From the NCBI RefSeq assembly GCF_016587375.1, contig NZ_BNJG01000002.1, positions 2,581,228 to 2,645,227 of the forward strand: a stretch of 64,000 nucleotides of DNA. Direction: 5' to 3'. Of the stretch, positions 53,315 to 61,490 are shown in pieces (within the stretch, counting starts at the first letter, position 1; every line of letters starts with the position of its first letter). This DNA comes from Ktedonobacter robiniae. Its GTDB lineage: Bacteria; Chloroflexota; Ktedonobacteria; Ktedonobacterales; Ktedonobacteraceae. Under the pieces are notes generated by a model, which saw only the letters and a program-made list of their open reading frames with translations, was not told where the DNA came from and did not search any database. A program made the position numbers and the translations under genes.

Positions 53315-54678
53315 TGCCCACACCAGACATGCTTCCAACAAGTCGCCTTGAGAGCTTTAGAACCTTGAAGGTGAAACACCCGCGTCTCGAAGAAGTAGAG
53401 CGGTTCCTGCTCCGAGCTATTTCTGGACACCGAAGCTACACCCTGCTGGATCTCTATGGAGCAGGGGGAGTGGGCAAATCGACCGTTGTGGAGCAGATCG
53501 TGCGTCAGTTACGCGATGCGGAAACAGATCCCGCTGTGGTCCCGGCGGTGATCGTGCAGGCATCACCAGAAGATGTGGGATCGGCGGCGCGCCTTGATTA
53601 TTACCAGCACGTGCTTGACCAGTTTCAGCACCATCCGGCCATCCGAGATCGGACGAAAAATCTGCCGCTCTATATCAATCGAGGGAAAAAGAGCAATGAT
53701 CCTGCTGAATGGCTGGAGGTCCGCAATGTGGTCGAGTATGCTCTGAGGTTGTTTCAGGTAAAAGTGGTCTTTGTGGATGAAGGTCAGCACTTGCTGGCCC
53801 CAGATCCTCAGTGCAAGCCGACTGCGCAGTTAGATTGGCTCAAGGCGCTCGCGAATCGTACCAATATGCTGCACGTCCTGGTGGGCAACTTTGATTTGTA
53901 CGAGTACTGCCATCTCAACGGCCAAACAACACGGAGAATGCGCGATCATCATTTTCCTCGCTACCATCTGGATAATCAGAAAGAGTGTGAAGAATTTGTC
54001 GGTGCTCTCCAAAGCTTGCTCGAAAACGTGCCTCTGACGGTCGATGTGCCAGCACTGCTCTCTCACTGGCGTTGGTTTGGGGAATGGAGTATGGGATGTG
54101 TAGGAGTGTTAGGCGATTGGATCGTCGAGACCGTGGATGCGCTTTGGAGCGAGAACAAGACGGTTCTGACGGTGGATGCGCTCACTAGCTCTGCCTTACA
54201 GCCCGACCAACGGGCTCGTTTAGAGATGGAAGCTCGAACAGGAGAGCATCGAGTGGCACGAGCCAAAGTGCAAAGTGAACAAGAACTCCAGCAATTAGTA
54301 GATACTCATGCCAACGAGAGGAAGTCAGTTCAGACAGTCAATCCTGCCGCAAATGGAGGAGGGCGGGAACGTAAAGGAAACCCGGTCGAGCGAGCGGCTG
54401 TCCGTGATCCAGTGGGCAATCAGGCACCGTCGGCAAACACGCTAAGATGCATCTTTTCTGATGTGCTAGATATCGATCCAGGACGCTTTCAGGACAGCGG
54501 AGTGGCGCGTGGAGAATGCCCTGAATGTGCAGCATTGCGTCAACTTCAACTCCGCAATGGGATTCTCCGTTATCCTGCCCATGAGAGGCGAAAGACACAG
54601 ACGCTTCAGACAGAGCGACGGTGGGTGCAAGGCGAAACCAGGTGGGAAATTATTTCGGGTGCAAGGCGAAAAGAGTGA
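53314..54678 (+). CDS. TnsC/TniB-like AAA+ ATPase with Cys-rich C-terminal tail
   Basis: A 454-residue ATPase of the TniB/TnsC type. Walker A is YGAGGVGKSTVVEQ near residues 48-61, Walker B is VVFVDEGQHLL near 151-161, and a sensor-like VLVGNFDLYEY lies near 188. In Tn7-like elements TnsC reads target information from TniQ/TnsD and activates TnsB. Beyond the ATPase (after ~330) is a basic, charged linker and a tail with Cys379, GECPECAALR (Cys402, Cys405), a His and RRWVQGETRWEI, perhaps a zinc-binding target or partner module. The same tail is found at 38659-39174. TnsB is truncated and no TniQ was found, so the system is not functional as it stands. Confidence 0.75.
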   Translation: MPTPDMLPTSRLESFRTLKVKHPRLEEVERFLLRAISGHRSYTLLDLYGAGGVGKSTVVEQIVRQLRDAETDPAVVPAVIVQASPEDVGSAARLDYYQHVLDQFQHHPAIRDRTKNLPLYINRGKKSNDPAEWLEVRNVVEYALRLFQVKVVFVDEGQHLLAPDPQCKPTAQLDWLKALANRTNMLHVLVGNFDLYEYCHLNGQTTRRMRDHHFPRYHLDNQKECEEFVGALQSLLENVPLTVDVPALLSHWRWFGEWSMGCVGVLGDWIVETVDALWSENKTVLTVDALTSSALQPDQRARLEMEARTGEHRVARAKVQSEQELQQLVDTHANERKSVQTVNPAANGGGRERKGNPVERAAVRDPVGNQAPSANTLRCIFSDVLDIDPGRFQDSGVARGECPECAALRQLQLRNGILRYPAHERRKTQTLQTERRWVQGETRWEIISGARRKE

Positions 54679-54688
54679 TTGGAGCACC

Positions 54689-54800
54689 TGTAAATCCCAA
54701 ATTTGGTGAAGCAATTTCAGCACAAGTATCTGAAGCAATAGCCTTCAAATTGCCTCAGATACTTGTGCCCATTTCCTTTCACAGAATGCTGCGATTTATA
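54689..54800 (-). repeat. 112-bp MITE, copy 1
   Basis: It starts TGTAAATCCCAAATTTGG and ends TGCGATTTATA. The ends are TGTAAATC and GATTTAtA (one base off). An internal 57-bp hairpin (CACAAGTATCTGA ... TCAGATACTTGTG, 54721-54777) fills the centre. The ends resemble ISL3-type termini elsewhere in the window (GTAAATCCCAACAT). Confidence 0.85.
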
Positions 54801-54829
54801 CATGAGTATCAGCAGCAGCATGGTGGGAT

Positions 54830-56071
54830 TTACTCGTGTGGGAATGTCGCTTGCCGCATGTGCCGAGAGAGAAACAGCCATCCGGTGATCAGAAGCAGGC
54901 CACTCCACACGATGCCCACGGTCGGCAACACGCCCAGATGCTCCAGGCTCAGCCCGAGTGCAAAGGAGCCGAGGGTTTGGACGCTGAACAAGATCAGGCG
55001 AGAGACGCCATTGACGCGGCCTTGCAGGACATCGGGGACGACAGCGAAGCGATAACTGTCCATGAAGATAGCACGGATCGAGTCGGAGAGAGCGATGGCA
55101 GCGAAGACGGCTCCCAACAGCAGTGGCGTCGTGATGAAGCCATAGAGAGGGAAGAGCACCACGAACACGACCAGGGCACAGCGAAGCGTGAGGCCAAAGC
55201 GTATGCGCCGCTGCAACGGCGGGCAGAGCGCCGCGCCAAGCAGGTTCCCGACGCCGCCACATGCTCCGATCAGGCCATAGAGCACCGACGGGATATGCTG
55301 CTGTTGCACAATGTCCAGGACGAGAAGCATACTGGCTGTGATGGTGAGGTTGACATAGCTGGAAATTAGGAAGATCGAGCGTATGACCATATGCTCCCGC
55401 AGCCAGGTGAGCCCCTCGCGCACTTCTTGGAGCAGGTGGTGACGCTGCGTCCTCCGTTCATCTTGCATGGGCGAGCGTATGGAGAAGAGTGAGCCGAGCA
55501 AGATCAGAGAGGAAAGCGCGTCGGTGACGAACGGGAGCAGCCTGCTGATGCTAAAGAGCCAGCTACCCAGGGCGGGTCCGACAAGCGCGCTGGAGCCAAC
55601 AATCACCTCGTTCTGTGCGACGGCTGTGGTAAGCTGGCTCTTTGGCACGATCCATGCCAGTGCTGCAAATCCGGCCAGCTCGTAGAAAAGCGAAATGGCT
55701 CCCAGGCCAAAGGCGATGGCGTAGAGGAGAAGCAGCCGCAGTAGTCCGCTGGAAAGGCTCAGCACCAGGGGAATACTTGCCACGCACACCATCAAGCAGA
55801 AGGTAGAGAGCAGCATCACGCGTTTGCGCGGCCAGCGATCCACCAGCGACCCGGCGGGGAGGCTCAACAGGACGTAGGGAAGCTGTCCCAGGCTATACGC
55901 GAGGGAGGCAGCAGCGATAGAACGCGTCAGTCCCACAATGAGCAGTGGAAACGCAAACTGTGTGCATGAAGTGCCGAGCGAGGAGACGGCGTTGCCGAGC
56001 CAAAGCAAAAGATAGTCACGATTGCGCCAAAGGGAAACGGGCTGTGGTGGAATGACTTCCGTGTTGGTCAT
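54830..56071 (-). CDS. MFS exporter (MFS_3 / macrolide-efflux type) inside the composite MITE unit
   Basis: A 413-residue, 12-helix transporter of the MFS_3 group: SLWRNRDYLLLWLGNAVSSL before helix 1, GSLVDRWPRKRVMLLSTFCL (motif A) after helix 2, and an LIGACGGVGNLLGAALCPPL stretch in the second half. MFS_3 members export macrolides, siderophores or other drugs. ATG 56071 has AAGGATG 5 bp upstream. The gene is complete and bracketed by the MITE copies, its stop 30 bp from copy 1. A ~450-bp leader with two hairpins separates it from copy 2. Transfer as a resistance-type cargo is the simplest reading. Confidence 0.9.
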   Translation of the reverse strand: MTNTEVIPPQPVSLWRNRDYLLLWLGNAVSSLGTSCTQFAFPLLIVGLTRSIAAASLAYSLGQLPYVLLSLPAGSLVDRWPRKRVMLLSTFCLMVCVASIPLVLSLSSGLLRLLLLYAIAFGLGAISLFYELAGFAALAWIVPKSQLTTAVAQNEVIVGSSALVGPALGSWLFSISRLLPFVTDALSSLILLGSLFSIRSPMQDERRTQRHHLLQEVREGLTWLREHMVIRSIFLISSYVNLTITASMLLVLDIVQQQHIPSVLYGLIGACGGVGNLLGAALCPPLQRRIRFGLTLRCALVVFVVLFPLYGFITTPLLLGAVFAAIALSDSIRAIFMDSYRFAVVPDVLQGRVNGVSRLILFSVQTLGSFALGLSLEHLGVLPTVGIVWSGLLLITGWLFLSRHMRQATFPHE

Positions 56072-56247
56072 GAAACATCCTTTCGTTCGACTTGTTTCTG
56101 CAAGAAGGGAAGCAAAAGGAGCCCGGCAACCGAGGCGCGGTCCAATCAACACGGGGCTGAGATACATCGCAGGATGAAGACAACGCATATCCTCTCACCA
56201 ACGCGATCAGCGCTGCGCGTGAGGAGGGCGCTATTCACAAACAGCCA

Positions 56248-56273
56248 CGTAAGCCAAAAGTGCCGGGCTTACG
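56248..56273. promoter_or_regulatory. Leader hairpin 1 of the MFS gene
   Basis: CGTAAGCC and GGCTTACG form an 8-bp stem around a 10-nt loop, ~180 bp before the start codon on the minus strand. Confidence 0.4.
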
Positions 56274-56390
56274 CGGTCAAAAGCGGTTTCACACCGCCTG
56301 AGGGGAACAGATATCTTTTACTCATCAGCCAGATGATAGCATGGAGATCGCATCGGTGTCAATGAATACTGCTCACCCCACCCATCCGCT

Positions 56391-56420
56391 CTTCCCATCC
56401 ATGCGCAAGGGGATGGGAAG
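56391..56420. promoter_or_regulatory. Leader hairpin 2 of the MFS gene
   Basis: CTTCCCATCC and GGATGGGAAG are perfect 10-bp arms around a 10-nt loop, in the long untranslated leader between MITE copy 2 and the exporter. With the hairpin at 56248 it could form an attenuator controlling the efflux gene. Confidence 0.45.
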
Positions 56421-56519
56421 ACTCGGCTGGCTCGGTGCGCGTGCTGACAACGCGTAAGCATCATGGGTATTCTGGCAACGCGGATTGGGTGCAAGCGAGA
56501 GGTGTGTCTGCCTTCTACT

Positions 56520-56631
56520 TGTAAATCGCAGCATTCTGTGAAAGGAAATGGGCACAAGTATCTGAGGCAATTTGAAGGCTATTGCTTCAGATACTTGTGC
56601 TGAAATTGCTTCACCAAATTTGGGATTTACA
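56520..56631 (+). repeat. 112-bp MITE, copy 2
   Basis: Identical to the reverse complement of 54689-54800 except at the second base. Here both ends are perfect (TGTAAATC ... GATTTACA). It is followed directly by GAGCACC, the distal target repeat. Confidence 0.85.
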
Positions 56632-56819
56632 GAGCACCTCACCACAAGAGCCCACGAAAGGTTATGCTGCGCTTTTTCTTCTGGCGTGGCAAGGCAGAAA
56701 AGTATTTCTTTCTTTTGAAGGGACTGGAAAATTTATGGTGCGGAGTCTCTTCTTCCTCATATCCTCTATCCTGGCTTCCCAGGCCCATTTACTTGAATCT
56801 GACGAAAGATATGGTTCTG

Positions 56820-57188
56820 AAAAACGAAGATTTACGGTCAGTCAACAGCATCGACCCTGGCAAACCCTGGCAGAACTATGCAGAAACCTTGTTCTCGATC
56901 CAAAAACGTCTCGCGGACCACGCTTTTTCCAACGCGCGCAACTGGGCGGAGATCCAACAGGCGCATCAGACGTGGTGGAACAACTACAATAAGGAGATCA
57001 CCGAGGTCAAGAGTGCATGCCGTCTGGAGACACACTTTCGCAGTCCCCAAATGGATCTGTGGCAGCTCTCCGACACTGAATGGTTACTTGCTTTGAGGAG
57101 GCCAGAGCCAAGTCCGCGCAAGAAAGTGAGCAAGATCACGGCTTTCGCGCAACAACTCCCATTGCCTTTGTTTGGCGCGACTGGATAA
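56820..57188 (+). pseudogene. Integrase-core (rve) transposase, C-terminal fragment
   Basis: The frame reads PGKPWQNYAETLFSIQKRLA, HAFSNARNWAEIQQAHQTWW and ends in a Pro/Arg-rich tail. It matches the P-G-x-P-W-Q-N-x-x-E-x-x-F-x-x-Q-x-R-L-A-D segment (catalytic Glu) of IS481-like or related rve transposases. The catalytic Asp residues and N-terminus are missing; upstream codons to 56664 show no homology. Confidence 0.6.
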
Positions 57189-57383
57189 CAAGAAAAGGTG
57201 CAAGGCCTTTTTGAAGGGATCTTGCTCCACCAAATGGGAAATGACGTCCGCGCGTGAGCAGGTTTTGCCCTCCGACCTCGCGCACTTGCCCTCCCATATG
57301 AGCGACTTTCACACGCGTTTCCTGGAAAAACCGCTCCCCATCAGGTATACTGTTCCTCAAACGTATCAAGAAAAGGACAAACA

Positions 57384-57899
57384 ATGGGTAAGAGAAATTA
57401 TCTTATCGAGGGAGTCTCCGGCACGGGCAAAACGTCGGTCTGCACAGAATTACAGCGTCGTGGCTACCAGGCCATTCATGGTGACCGGGAATTGAGGTAT
57501 CAGGGCGATCTGGAAACGGGTACGCCAACGGATATCTTCACGTCTGATCGCTACAAGTCCCCCCTTTGGGATATAGAGAAAGTACAAGCCTTAATCGCTA
57601 ACAAGGATGAGGCGGTCACCTTTTTCTGCGGTGGGTCGAGGAATTTTTCCAAATTCATCGAGTTATTAGATGGCGTGTTTATTCTTGAGGTCGACCTTGA
57701 CACCTGTCTCCGGCGGATTGATGAGCGAGTGGCACTGGACCCAACTGACTGGGGCGGAAAACCAGAGGAACGGGAAATCATTGCGCGCTTGCATCAAACG
57801 AAAGAAGACATACCCAGCAGTGGTATCGTAATAGATGCAACACCGCCGCTTGTCAGCGTCGTGGACGAAATCCTTCGCCATGTCCGAGTTTCGGCTTGA
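57384..57899 (+). CDS. P-loop nucleotide kinase-like protein
   Basis: A 171-residue protein with Walker A LIEGVSGTGKTSVCTELQRR at residues 7-26, an early HGDRELRY acceptor-like loop, a mid-protein FFCGGSRNF segment, and the adenylate-kinase-like LID region LRRIDERVALDPTDWGGKPE. It is of the shikimate/gluconate-kinase or AAA_18 size class; the substrate is unknown. AAAGGAC lies 5 bp before the ATG. It stands between a transposase relic and an IS6 element. Confidence 0.85.
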   Translation: MGKRNYLIEGVSGTGKTSVCTELQRRGYQAIHGDRELRYQGDLETGTPTDIFTSDRYKSPLWDIEKVQALIANKDEAVTFFCGGSRNFSKFIELLDGVFILEVDLDTCLRRIDERVALDPTDWGGKPEEREIIARLHQTKEDIPSSGIVIDATPPLVSVVDEILRHVRVSA

Positions 57900-57940
57900 T
57901 TCCGAAAGACCGAAACGCTTTGTGCTCATATGGGAGGGCA

Positions 57941-58922
57941 GGTTCTGTCAGAACTCAGAGAGAGGCTTGTCCTGGAGATCGTTTGCGAGGTATGATAAGA
58001 ACCATTACCGACCGGAGAAGGAGTGCTTCATGCCTTGCCCACACTGCGCCTCAGTCACGACCAAAGAACAAACCCAGAAGACCACGCTCGGCTATCGGAT
58101 GTTCCGTTGCTCTACTTGTAAGCACCTCTTCAACGAGCGGACAGGAACCCCGTTCAACTTCCTGGAATATCCCACCGATGTGGTCCTTCTAATTGTCCTG
58201 TGGTGGCTCCGGTATAAGTTGAGCCTGCGAGATCTCGCTGAAATGTTTCTTGATCGAGGCTTGACGTTCACCTATGAGACCGTTCGGGAGTGGGAAAGGC
58301 GATTTGCCCCGCTTATTACTGAGCAATTGCGGACCAAACGGCACGGACAAGCAGGACAGTCGTGGTACGTGGATGCGCACCTACGTCAAAGTGAAAGGAA
58401 AATGGTGTTACCTCTATCGCGCCATTGACGCAAATGGCAACCTGGTTGATTCACGTCTCAGCGAGAAACGGGATATGGAGGCCGCCCAACAGTTTTTCAA
58501 GCAGGCACTCGCCGTTGTTGGCCATACCCCTGAACGGGTGACAACGGATGGGCACGCCTCCTACCCACGAGCAGTGCGTGAAACGCTGGGCGCTCATGTG
58601 CTCCATCGAACCAACAAATATCTCAATAATCGCCTGGAGCAAGACCATCGGGGAGTCAAGCAACGATATTACCCCATGCATGGCTTCGGAAATTTTGACT
58701 CGGCTGCTCGTTTCTGCTCTGCCTTTGACGAATTAAGGAACTATCTCTGCCCTCGCTCCACCAAGGGAGAACCATCCTTACGCTCAGAACAGCGGCGAGC
58801 TTTCCTTGATCGGCTGACAGCCTTGAAGACATCGGTACAAGCAACCTCCTAGCAAGAGACCGCAATATCCTCAGCATTCGATTTCCACGATGAGCTTCTG
58901 TGTTCTCAGTTCTGACAGAACC
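57941..58922. mobile_element. IS6-family element with N-terminal zinc ribbon, 15-bp inverted ends
   Basis: GGTTCTGTCAGAACT (57941-57955) and AGTTCTGACAGAACC (58908-58922) bound a 982-bp element. Its single gene is frameshifted. No target duplication is obvious. Confidence 0.85.
58030..58852 (+). pseudogene. IS6-family transposase, single frameshift
   Basis: It begins MPCPHCASVTTKEQ with a CPHC...CSTC zinc ribbon, then LGYRMFRCSTCKHLFNERTG, LRDLAEMFLDRGLTFTYETV and GQSWYVD (first Asp). At ~58377 one extra base changes the frame. The continuation YVKVKGKWCYLYRAIDANGN, RVTTDGHASYPRA (second Asp), NNRLEQDHRGVKQRYYPMHG (Glu) and FDELRNYLCPRS is otherwise perfect to 58852. AAGGAG precedes the start. 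A single-base change separates it from a functional gene. Confidence 0.87.
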
Positions 58923-58989
58923 CCCTTTTTTGTTGCCTTGCTACAGGGATGCTCGATCTTGGCGTAGTGGAAAGAAGCCACATCGCTAG

Positions 58990-59165
58990 TGCAGGTTCAA
59001 GAGACCTGCTGTGTAAGTAGCTCAAGGAACTCAGCGTCAAAGGAATCGCAGACGTGCTGTTTGATCTCGCTGCTCTGAATCAGACCGTTGGCTCAATATG
59101 GTTAAACCACGAACTCTCTGCTGGCAGCCAGCGTAAGGTGATACCCACTCACGATTGATCCATAC
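58990..59165 (-). pseudogene. IS630-like transposase, terminal fragment (copy A)
   Basis: The minus strand preserves EIKQHVCDSFDAEFLELLTQ-QVS with broken sequence upstream. It aligns with ELKQRVCDSFACELLELLLQ-QVS at 60122-60200. Only the C-terminal ~55 codons are recognisable, with stops. Confidence 0.6.
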
Positions 59166-59273
59166 GAGCTTGTGGCTGGATCAACGGATTGTGTTCACGT
59201 TACGATGAAATGGTATCCCACTCCCCAAAAACACAGCCACATCGGAGACGCTGCTCCAGTTTGGCTCTTCCAT

Positions 59274-59317
59274 ATCAAAACGTTCAGATCTCTTTATCAA
59301 AACGTTCAGATCTCTTT
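59274..59317. repeat. Two tandem 22-bp repeats upstream of the lipoprotein gene
   Basis: ATCAAAACGTTCAGATCTCT-TT occurs twice without a gap (59274-59295, 59296-59317), ending 63 bp before the start codon at 59381. Each contains AACGTT; a binding site array is possible. Confidence 0.7.
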
Positions 59318-59380
59318 CAGGAAAAGCTGGTAATCTGGGTAAGAAAGCCTTGCTTTGACCAAAGAAAGAAGGAGAAATAG

Positions 59381-60121
59381 ATGTGTTTCCGACATCCATA
59401 TCCTCATCTCGCTGGACTCTCGTCCCTCTTTTCAACACGTTGGGCTTGCTTGCTGATCGCACTGTTGTTCATAAGTTGCTCTTCCCCCAACACGGGCATT
59501 CCAAACGCCACTTCAACAGAGGCATCGGGAAGTCCACACATCACTGCCACCGCCCCCGCGAGCATTCCACAGCTAACCTCAACAGTAATCACGAGCCTCG
59601 CGCCGGTGACGACACCTCTGGCTCCGCCTCCCCAGGATTGCACCACCAAGCCCCCACCGCAGCAGAAGCACCTCGACAGCCTGGGCTCCAATACCAATGT
59701 GCGTTTAGTCGGGGGTGGAGCGTTCTGGACCTATGACGGCTTCTATCAGAATGTTCTCCACCTGAGTCAGTTTGGCCCTGATCAGAGATGGCCAATGACG
59801 AAATGGGTCGTTGAAGTCGGTCCAAACACTTCTCTGCCAGTCACGTTGCGCCTGCGAGATAGACAGACGAAAAGACTGGCCTGGTGGACCGATGGCCAGA
59901 CTCCCCCCAGAGCTGCCACTCAGACGCTGATCCTGAACCCGCTCACAGATACAGGGGATGTCGGCTCCGTATCCGGCGTACCAGACATTCCACATGGCTC
60001 ATCAGGTCCCAGCTGGTCGGAATGGGGGCTCTTCCCCGTTTTCTCCACTGCCGGTTGTTACTCTCTGGAGGTGAGTTGGTCTGGCGATTCCTGGCAGAGC
60101 ATCATAGCTGTCGGAAGCTAG
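59381..60121 (+). CDS. Putative secreted lipoprotein
   Basis: A 246-residue protein with a signal peptide and lipobox near residues 28-35 (LLFISCSS, Cys33), then a Thr/Ser/Pro-rich linker (~35-95) typical of surface lipoproteins. A C-terminal domain (~100-246) contains LVGGGAFWTYDGFYQNVLHL, repeated W residues and CYSLEVSWSGDSW, recalling beta-sandwich folds. I do not recognise the family. AAGGAG lies 6 bp before the ATG. It is flanked by two related IS630 fragments and has a tandem repeat in its promoter. Confidence 0.75.
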   Translation: MCFRHPYPHLAGLSSLFSTRWACLLIALLFISCSSPNTGIPNATSTEASGSPHITATAPASIPQLTSTVITSLAPVTTPLAPPPQDCTTKPPPQQKHLDSLGSNTNVRLVGGGAFWTYDGFYQNVLHLSQFGPDQRWPMTKWVVEVGPNTSLPVTLRLRDRQTKRLAWWTDGQTPPRAATQTLILNPLTDTGDVGSVSGVPDIPHGSSGPSWSEWGLFPVFSTAGCYSLEVSWSGDSWQSIIAVGS

Positions 60122-60518
60122 CATTGGGTCAAGAGACCTGCTGTAGAAGCAACTCAAGCAACTCGCACGCGAAGGAATCGCAGACGCGCTGCTTGAGCTC
60201 GCTTGCCATCAGCAGCCGAGCCGGTTCAACAATGGCGCGTTTGCCATGAACCCATTTGGGCTCAATGCGGTTGAGCCAGGGACTCTTGGTAGGCAGCCAG
60301 CACGGGATAATGCGCATTTCAGCTTGGTCCGTGCAAGCTTGTTGCTGGTTAGCCGTTCTTTTTCCCACGAGTTGCGCAACGAGCGTGTCGAGGGAATGAC
60401 CCGTTGAGAAAAAGGCCGCTACAGCCTTGAAACACGCTCTCGGTGGTGAGCAAGAACCCCATCCTTCGTCGAGAAGCGAGGTACCTATGAACGATATCGC
60501 CGATACATCGGTCCGCAT
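60122..60518 (-). pseudogene. IS630-like transposase, C-terminal fragment (copy B)
   Basis: The open minus-strand frame ends IIPCWLPTKSPWLNRIEPKW, VHGKRAIVEPARLLMASELK and QRVCDSFACELLELLLQQVS. LPTKSPWLN-x-IEPKWVHGKR is the last catalytic motif of IS630 relatives. N-terminal parts are lost. It is a second, better-preserved copy of the relic at 58990. Confidence 0.75.
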
Positions 60519-60746
60519 CCAGACCTCTGCGGAAGATCGTCTCTTTGAGAAGAGAGCAAGATGAGAGAAGTTTTTTTCATGCTCTCATGCTATGCTCGCG
60601 AAAGCGAGCAACGTTCGTCATGCGGAGCCGAGCAGAGAAGAAACGCGCAGAGCTTTGTCGCGGACACATGAACACGAGATCCAGAGGAGAGACCTGGCGG
60701 CATCGCCTTTCTCCCATCACCCAACAATTGATAAGGAGTGCTTTTC

Positions 60747-61349
60747 ATGAGAAAAATTATCGTCCACATGTTCCTCACGCTTGATGGCGTCATGCAAGCT
60801 CCTGGTAGACCTGACGAAGACACTTCCGACGGCTTCAAATATGGCGGTTGGACTGCGCCGTATTTTGCCGAAGCTGACGAAGCGGCTGGTGAGTTCATGG
60901 CAAAATATATGAAGCCTGCAGATCTTCTTTTAGGCAGGAAAACATTTGAGTTTTTTGCTTCCTACTGGCCTGAGCATGCAGACATGTGGCCTGGCATCAA
61001 TGACGTCACAAAATATGTGATGAGTAATACCATGGACAAATCAGATTGGAAAAACTCAGTTTTTCTGAAAAGCACCTATGACATCAAAAAGCTCAAGAAT
61101 TCAGAAGGCTCTGATATCCAAGTTCACGGCAGCGGCAACCTGATCCAGACACTGCTCAAACATGATCTGGTTGATGAGCTGTGGTTGAAGACTTTCCCCG
61201 TCACGCTTGGCAACGGCAAGCGTTTGTTTAGTGAGGGCACTCTTCCTGCAGCCTTTACATTAACAGACAGTTTGGTTACGCCAAATGGTGCGATTTTCGC
61301 CAATTATGAGCGAGCCGGAGAAGTCAAGACAGGTACTGTTGGAGCTTAA
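60747..61349 (+). CDS. Dihydrofolate reductase-family (RibD C-terminal-like) protein
   Basis: A 200-residue protein with the RibD_C/DHFR fold: KIIVHMFLTLDGVMQAPG near the start, ADLLLGRKTFEFFASYWPEH near residue 55, SDIQVHGSGNLIQTLLKHDL near 120 and a GNGKRLFSEG turn near 155. The family reduces small heterocycles with NADPH, but most uncharacterised members lack a proven substrate. AAGGAG precedes ATG 60747. It is a single gene; codon use looks slightly more A/T-rich than its neighbours, hinting at transfer. Confidence 0.9.
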   Translation: MRKIIVHMFLTLDGVMQAPGRPDEDTSDGFKYGGWTAPYFAEADEAAGEFMAKYMKPADLLLGRKTFEFFASYWPEHADMWPGINDVTKYVMSNTMDKSDWKNSVFLKSTYDIKKLKNSEGSDIQVHGSGNLIQTLLKHDLVDELWLKTFPVTLGNGKRLFSEGTLPAAFTLTDSLVTPNGAIFANYERAGEVKTGTVGA

Positions 61350-61490
61350 GGCGGCTAACCTGTTACTAATTCTCCAGATAAGCTGAAGATCCTACGCGAT
61401 GCGCAACGAGCGGCTAACCCGTAGCGAGCGGGGATAAAAAAGTGCCTTTTTGAGAGGAAGAATCAAACATCTTTCCTCAAGGAGGCACAT

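Larger units (their letters stand above)
54689..56631. mobile_element. Composite unit: MFS gene between two inverted MITEs with target duplication
   Basis: Two 112-bp repeats (54689-54800 and 56520-56631) are reverse complements with 1 difference. Outside them GAGCACC occurs directly at 54682-54688 and 56632-56638. Joining these flanks recreates a continuous site 4 bp past the TnsC stop. This is the structure of a composite transposon in which each end is a small non-autonomous element rather than a full IS. Confidence 0.8.

Noticed and set aside
53314..54678. CRISPR-associated transposon (CAST)
   Set aside because: A TnsC-like ATPase and TnsA/TnsB relics are present, but I found no Cas gene, repeat-spacer array or TniQ in the window.
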